Shown: one piece after another, positions 58,703 through 64,000 of the stretch
How positions within the stretch are numbered: the stretch's first letter is position 1
Layout of the letters: every line of letters begins with the position of its first letter
NCBI RefSeq assembly: GCF_033958435.1
Contig: NC_134150.1
Coordinates: forward strand, 32,917,501 to 32,981,500
DNA length: 64,000 nucleotides
Source of the DNA: Carettochelys insculpta
Lineage: Eukaryota > Chordata > Testudines > Carettochelyidae
Reading direction: 5' to 3'
Program-made: the position numbers and the translations under genes
Notes under the pieces: generated by a model
Seen by the model: the letters and a program-made list of their open reading frames with translations, nothing else
What the model was told of the DNA's origin: nothing
Database searches by the model: none

Positions 58703-59851
58703 AGGTAGAACAGGAGTGAGCAAACCTTTAACATTGACCCGCACTTTTTGTCCCTGCAATTTGTAGGCCCCCTGCCCATCCCCTGGTTCTGGAAATGAGT
58801 GGTGATCTCCTAGAAGTGATTCACTGCACTCCTGCCATGGTGGTGGAGGAAGCCATGGGGGTGGGGGAGTATGTGGAAAAGATTAGAGTGAACATTGGTC
58901 TGGGGGGAGATTTTAAAAATCTCAGTGAAACACACAAGCCCAATGCTAAGGAGCCAGGATAAAGGGGCTTCTTCCTGCCCTACTGTGCGCATTGTCCCCT
59001 GGCTTGCTGGAGTGGGAGTGGGAGATCGCGAGGGCCGTGTCTACACTAGCCCCAAACTTCGAAATGGCCACACAAATGGCCATTTCGAAGTTTACTAATG
59101 AAGCACTGAAATGCATATTCAGCGCTTCATTAGCATACGGGCGGCCGCGGCACTTCGAAATTGACGCACCTCACCGCCGCGCGGCTCATCCCGACGGGGC
59201 TCCTTTTTGAAAGGACCCTGCCTACTTTGAAGTCCCCTTATTCATGGGAAGTAGGCGGGGTCCTTTCGAAAAGGAGCCCCGTCGGGACGAGCCGCGAGGC
59301 GCGTCAATTTCGAAGTGCCGCAGCCGCCCGCATGCTAATGAAGCGCTGAATATGCATTTCAGCGCTTCATTAGTAAACTTCGAAATGGCCATTTGCGTGG
59401 CCATTTCGAAGTTTGGGCCTAGTGTAGACGTAGCCTAGAACAACAGCTGCAGTATGGACAAGGGCAGGTGCAGCCCCACTGGTGCACCATGGGTTACTTT
59501 ACTGCAGCCAGGCAGAGAGGGAGGGGAGGCAGCACAAGGGCAGCTGGAGAACTCATGGGGGCAGGCTGTATGCTGCAGCTTTGTCTCTGCTCAGGGCAGG
59601 ACTAAGGCTGGACGCTGAGCCAAGGCAGGGGCCGGCAGCGTCTGTGCATATGCCCCCTGGCTCACAGGGAGAGTGGCCCAATGATAGTGAGAGTGGCTGG
59701 GTGTGTGCCTCACTTGTTCTTCCTTTGGCAGGGCCAGCTTTTCCCCTGCTAATAACATTACCTCTTCAGGGGCTGCAGGGAATGGAACTTTGCTGTGCCC
59801 CCGGCTGACGAAATTTTGCATGTCCCCTCTTTGCACACCTCTGAGCTAGAA
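58703..59851. mobile_element. hAT-type MITE with 8-bp duplication, split by a nested element
   Basis: The body runs from CAGGAGTGAGCAAACC (58711) to TTTGCACACCTCTG (59843). The 8-bp flanks AGGTAGAA (58703-58710) and AGCTAGAA (59844-59851) differ at one base. CAGNRGTGNGCAAA ends are of the hAT type. Without the nested foldback at 59033-59435 the element would be about 730 bp. The interior is GC-rich with G-runs and no transposase. The nested arrangement shows this element is the older of the two. Confidence 0.8.
59033..59435. mobile_element. Young foldback MITE (403 bp), near-perfect palindrome, nested
   Basis: Starts GGCCGTGTCTACACTAGCCC and ends GGGCCTAGTGTAGACGTAGCC. The two arms, each about 190 bp, match almost base for base, including ACTTCGAAATGGCCA blocks and the CTAATGAAGCRCTG...CAGCGCTTCATTAG core at 59095-59133 and 59335-59373. 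The main difference is a small CCGCCGC-type insertion in the left arm near 59172. Flanks GAG / TAG leave only a partial 3-bp duplication. CpG and TTCGAA sites are much better preserved than in the other copies, so it appears to be the youngest foldback in the window. Confidence 0.85.
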
Positions 59852-61785
59852 CACCAAAATACTAACACATATGCAATGTTTCTGTCCCAGAATCTAAAGG
59901 TGAAATTCTGTTCCAGTTGAAGCAACGTTACCATTCCTGCTTGTTGCAATGGGGCCAGAATTTCATCCATAAATATTAAAAACAAAAGTCCGACCTCTTG
60001 TGTAACATTTCTCAAACTGAGTCTTGCCCATGACTTCTAACTGAGCTAGACTGTATGTTATTAAGCTGGCATATAATTGGTTGAAGGACACAATTTCCAT
60101 CTCACTGGTAATTCTGATGTTTGAAATTTGTTTTTGGCCTTGATGAGAATGAAAAGATGAAATTCCCAATTTGTCCCCTGACGGGAAATTCTGGAGAAAA
60201 AACAGATTCAAAAACATCAAAATAATCTTGTCCAAACATTGCATTTTGATAATGTCATGGCAAAACATTAAATGGAATATTATAATGTAATGTATAATGT
60301 TAATACTCATTATATATTATAAAATCTGAATGAAACAAAAATATTGAAATATTCCATATTGATTTCAAATCATTTTAATTTTTTTCTGTCAAGTTTAAAT
60401 TAAAATAGCCACATTTCTCTGGAACATTTTGATGTCAACATAAGAGCATTATCTCATGGAAAACTGCTGTCCCAAAAAAATTGACCCAATCCACTGAAAT
60501 ATATAGTCCTCTTGAGCTAACCACAAACATCTTCCCATATATTCAACACACTTATTTTATTTTTGTTCTCTAATAAATTTGGTCACTCACCAAGTTCTTA
60601 AGTGATTTTTTTCACAATTTCAAATTAGACCAAGTTCTCATAAATTGTGGTTCTGTGCAAGAGTGCAGGTTACGTCATATATAACTCACAGGGACATCTG
60701 TTAATGAAGCTGTATCAGGATGTCTTGTCATGCCAGCCATCCCAAAACAATGCATCAATATGTCCAGCTGTGTGTCCTATGCCATTTGCAATGAGAAATA
60801 CTCATTCAGAGGCTTACCAGTTGGAGAAGAATGAATATATGCAGGATATTTGAAATGTATACACTACATTTGAATCCACATAGAGACATTGCCTGTTTCA
60901 CGAACATGCACTAAAGAGTAATTCTTTCTGCTGTATGGTTATGTTCTTATGCAGTGGCCCTCATTTTGCCTTCTGAGAAAAGTAGTTCTTCTGATATAAA
61001 GTCACGAAGAGATGACAAATGTATGCATGAACTAGCACACATCTGATCAGCCCGGGTCGATTGTAAGCCCCGGACAAAACCACACTGTATATAATAGAAA
61101 AATGATTAAAGATCGAGCTTGATGCTTCCTGGGTTTAATTTACTACTAGACTGTTAATTATTTTGATGTCAGTACAGTTGTAGTTATTAAACAATATTTG
61201 CATGATGAATTGCTTAGGAACATGAACAATTCGTTTACACATGGCAGATGTGTTGTGGAATAATGTTAATGTGTTGCTTCACAGCTTTTAGATATTGTAC
61301 CAATTAAGTCCCAGAGAAAATGTGTCTTTTCAGGGCTAGTTAAACCTACATAAAACTACTCTCAGGTGTGAGACTTTGCAGGATTGGGCCCTTATTTTGC
61401 ATTTGGACCATGATATTATTATTTACTTATAACAAGGTTGTTAAAATTTTTTACTGTATTTCTTCCCATTCTGCATTTAATATCCTTTAATTAGTCTCAG
61501 CAACACTGTGACCTTCTATGTTTGAGCACACATACTTAACAACTTAAGAAGACGAGACAATGCCTTATATTTCTCAGCAAAGTAAGTAGGTCTTATTACT
61601 AATATAAAAATACTATAGCTTTGGCTACACTTCCAGAGCAACTGCTTTAATGGTGTAGAGATTATAAATGTTCATAAAACAGTATTTTTGCTTGTGAAGG
61701 CACAATGACATAAAACTGCCAGACTGCAAATGTTTTTCACTTCATGGAAGAGTGATTCAAAATATAGCTTTTATTTTGTCTCCCC
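59852..61785. other. Unassigned AT-rich sequence
   Basis: No gene or named repeat recognised. Confidence 0.4.
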
Positions 61786-61880
61786 ATAGAATCATAGAAT
61801 CATAGAAGAGTAAGACTGGAAGGGACCTCGAGAGGCCATTGAGTCCAGCCCCCTGCCCTCATGGCAGGACCAAGCACTTT

Positions 61881-63236
61881 CTAGACCATCCCTGAAAGCC
61901 ATCTATCTAACCTCTTCTTAAATATCTCCAGTGATGGAGATTCTACTACCTCCCTTGGCAATTCGTTCCAGTGTTTGATCACCCTGACAGTTAGGAACTT
62001 TTTCCTAATGTCCAACCTGAACCTCCCCTGCTGCAGTTTAAGTCCATTGCCTCTTGTTCTATCCTCAGAGGCAAGGAAGAACAAGTTCCCTCCCTCTGCC
62101 TTATGACACTCTTTTAGATACCTGAAAACTGCTATCATGTCCCCCCTCAATCTTCTCTTTTCCAAACTAAACAAGCCCAATTCTTTCAGCCTTTCTTCAT
62201 AGGTCATGTTCTCTAGACCTTTGATCATTCTCGTTGCTGTCCTCTGGACCCTCTCCAATTTCTCCACATCCTTCCTGAACTGCGGTGCCCAGAACTGGAC
62301 ACAATACTCCAGCTGAGGCCTAACTAGTGCAGAGTAGAGCGGGATAATGACTTCTCGTGTCTTGTTCACAACACACCTGTTAATGCATCCTAGAATCATG
62401 TTTGCTTTTTTTGCAACAGCATCACACTGTTGACTCATATTTAGCTTGTGGTCCACTATAACCCCTAGATCCCTTTCTGCTGTACTCATTCCTAGGCAGT
62501 CTTTTGCCATTCTGTATGTGTGACACTGATTGTTCCTTCCTAAGTGGAGCACTTTGCATTTGTCCTCATTAAACTTCATCCTGTTTACCTCAGCCCATTT
62601 CTCGAGTTTATCCAGATCCTTTTGAATTATGACCCTATCCTCCAAAGAAGTTGCAACCCCTCCCAGCTTGGTATCATCTGCAAACTTAATAAGTGTGCTT
62701 TCTATGTCAATATCTAAATCGTTAATGAAGATATTGAACAGAACCGGTCCTAAAACAGACCCCTGCAGAACCCCACTAGTTATACTTTTCCAGCAGGATT
62801 GAAAACCATTAATAACTACTCTCTGGGTACGGTTATCCAGCCAGTTGTTCACCCACCTTATAGTAGCCCCATCTAAGTTGTATTTGATTAGTTTATTGAT
62901 AAGTATATTATGTGAAACCATGTCAAATGCTTTACTGAAGTCTAGGTATACCACATCCACCGCTTCTCCCTTATCCACAAGGCTTGTTATTCTATCAAAG
63001 AAAGCTATTAGAGTGGTTTGACATGATCTGTTTTTAACAAAACCATGCTGGCTGTTCCCTATCACCTTGCCACCTTCCAATTGCTTGCAGATGATTTCTT
63101 TAATGACCTGCTCCATTATCTTTCCTGGCACAGAAGTTAAGCTGACTGGCCTGTAGTTTCCTGGGTTATTCTTGTTCCCCTTTTTATAAATGGGTACTAT
63201 ATTTACCCTTTTCCAGTCTTCTGGAATCTCTCCCAT
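61881..63236 (-). pseudogene. CR1 reverse transcriptase, core and C-terminus (451 aa)
   Basis: This is the RT of a CR1 non-LTR retrotransposon, which primes on nicked chromosomal DNA to copy its own RNA. Motifs from the first in-frame Met (not the native start): GNYRPVSLTS at 26-35, VVYLDFSKAFDMVSH at 95-109 (motif A, first catalytic Asp), SGVLQGSVLGPVLFNIFIND at 154-173 (motif B and following), FADD at 185-188 (motif C). The LGVIVDHKL block and the C-terminal WNELPREVV and FKKRLDRWL blocks follow, ending at the usual C-terminus. The 451 residues have no internal stop. A nonsense codon immediately upstream (TGA at about 63237-63239, where relatives have Trp) cuts it off from the fingers region. 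The catalytic residues look intact. Confidence 0.93.
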
Positions 63237-63239
63237 CTC

Positions 63240-63515
63240 TCACGATTTTCCAGAAATGATTTCTAAAGGCTCAGATAGCTCCTTGAGGATTCTAGGATGC
63301 ATTTCATCAGGCCCTGGTGATTTGAAGACTTCTAATTTTTCTAAGTAAATTTTAATTTGTTCTTTTCTTATTTCAACTTCTAAACCTACCCCTTTTTCAC
63401 TAGCATTCTCTATATCAGGCATTCCTTCAGATTTCTCAGTGAAGACCGAAACAAAGAAATCATTAAACATCTCTGCCATTTCCAAATTCCCTGTTAACTG
63501 TTTCTCCCTCGTCAC
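63240..63515 (-). pseudogene. CR1 RT N-terminal (fingers) segment, 91 aa
   Basis: Continues upstream of the RT core in the same frame after the TGA codon. It contains [14 protein letters not shown] near residues 13-26 and [15 protein letters not shown] near 66-80, both standard landmarks just before the CR1 RT core. The first residues differ from relatives because a one-base indel at about 63490-63510 shifts the frame relative to the next segment. Confidence 0.9.
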
Positions 63516-63945
63516 TGACCAATGGCCCTACCCTCTCCTTGGTCTTCCTCTTGTTACCAATGTATTTGTAAAGAGCCTTCTTGTTTCCCTTTATGCTTGT
63601 AGGTAGTTTGAGCTCATTTTGTGCCTTAGCCTTTCTAATCTTGCTCCTGCATGCTCGTGTTGTTTGCCTATATTCGTCCTTTGTAATTTGTCCTAGTTTC
63701 CATCTCTTATACGATTCCTTTTTTAGTTTGAGATCATGCAAGATCTCCTGGTTAAGCCAAGGCAGTCTTTTGCCATGTTTTCTATCTTTCCTACGCAGCG
63801 GGATAGCTTGCTTTTGGGCCCTTAATAATGTCCCTTTGAAAAACTGCCAACTCTCCTCAGCTGTTTTTCCCCTCAGTTTAGCTTCCCATGGGACCTTATC
63901 TACCAGCTGTCTGAGTTTACCAAAATCTGCCTTCCTGAAATCCAT
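63463..63945 (-). pseudogene. CR1 ORF2 linker between endonuclease and RT, partial (160 aa)
   Basis: A basic linker segment with [16 protein letters not shown], a [15 protein letters not shown] block and a [20 protein letters not shown] block, as found between the endonuclease and RT of CR1 ORF2. The first Met is internal; the frame upstream remains CR1-like to the window edge, with relatives continuing into the endonuclease. Its last roughly 15 codons are out of register because of the one-base indel that moves the true frame to the 63240-63515 segment. Confidence 0.88.
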
Positions 63946-64000
63946 TATCTCTATTTGTACTGTTTTCCCTTCTACCCTTCCTTAGAATTGTGAACTCTAT

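Larger units (their letters stand above)
61786..64000 (-). mobile_element. CR1 LINE, minus strand, running off the right edge
   Basis: The left boundary is the CR1 3' end: plus-strand 'ATAGAATCATAGAATCATAG' (tail), then 'AAGGGACCTCGAGAGGCCAT', the typical CR1 3' UTR. The element then reads continuously on the minus strand through the RT and the linker upstream of it to position 64000, so the endonuclease part lies outside the window. Three long coding segments survive. It is far better preserved than the other CR1 copies at 2515, 37690, 42027 and 46465. Confidence 0.95.

Noticed and set aside
59033..59438. Pairs of similar short frames on opposite strands
   Set aside because: They are by-products of a near-perfect palindrome, not duplicated genes.
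1..64000. CRISPR array, prophage, operon or secretion system
   Set aside because: No regularly spaced direct repeats, no closely packed long frames and no prokaryotic genes; the window is clearly vertebrate.

Overview
The window looks like a gene-poor, AT-rich intergenic or intronic stretch of a hidden-necked (cryptodiran) turtle genome. The organism call rests on the repeat content. There are several CR1 LINE copies of different ages, ending in the (ATTCTATG)n tail. There is a tRNA-derived SINE whose A box, B box and CR1-like tail match the cryptodiran Cry I/tortoise Pol III type. A Penelope-like element and a dense set of TTCGAA-rich foldback DNA transposons complete the picture. There are no bacterial operons, no CRISPR arrays, no rRNA or tRNA genes, and no intact host gene that I can name. 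Species-level identity cannot be read from this sequence.

Layout, left to right. 1-9.5 kb: unique AT-rich sequence carrying an old plus-strand CR1 (about 2515-3705), a 5S-rRNA-derived SINE (about 5225-5460) and an internally deleted RTE-like LINE (about 6163-6625). 9.5-27 kb: four of the larger foldback elements and three smaller relatives, two hAT-type MITEs with target-site duplications (14019-14317 and 16879-17459), CR1 3' ends on both strands, a purine-rich ancient repeat (18.2-19.2 kb) and a locally triplicated unknown repeat (22.4-24.5 kb). 27-44 kb: a Cry-type SINE (28.65 kb), a 1025-bp solo LTR with a perfect 5-bp duplication (32248-33272), a decayed foldback, an old minus-strand CR1, and an RTE 3' end joined to a CR1 through a (CTG)n(ATG)n run. 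44-50 kb: a 742-bp foldback, one candidate host exon (45643-45778), a possible hAT MITE, a Penelope 3' fragment, a CR1 3' end and a Tigger-type MITE. 54-64 kb: a 5'-truncated Penelope-like retroelement with reverse transcriptase and GIY-YIG endonuclease frames flanked by a 12-bp duplication, a hAT MITE with a young foldback nested inside it, and a CR1 that runs off the right edge with three readable but broken coding segments.

How the parts work together: the only recognisable proteins belong to retroelements, and all of these are broken. The CR1 at the right edge has one frame change and one nonsense codon. The Penelope copy is 5'-truncated and has a frame change between its RT and endonuclease. 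None of the DNA transposon copies encodes a transposase, so all must have been moved by enzymes encoded elsewhere. Nearly all remaining open frames are short chance frames; several mirror each other on opposite strands because they lie in palindromic elements. The one possible host coding segment is the exon-like stretch at 45.6 kb, which I could not assign to a protein family.
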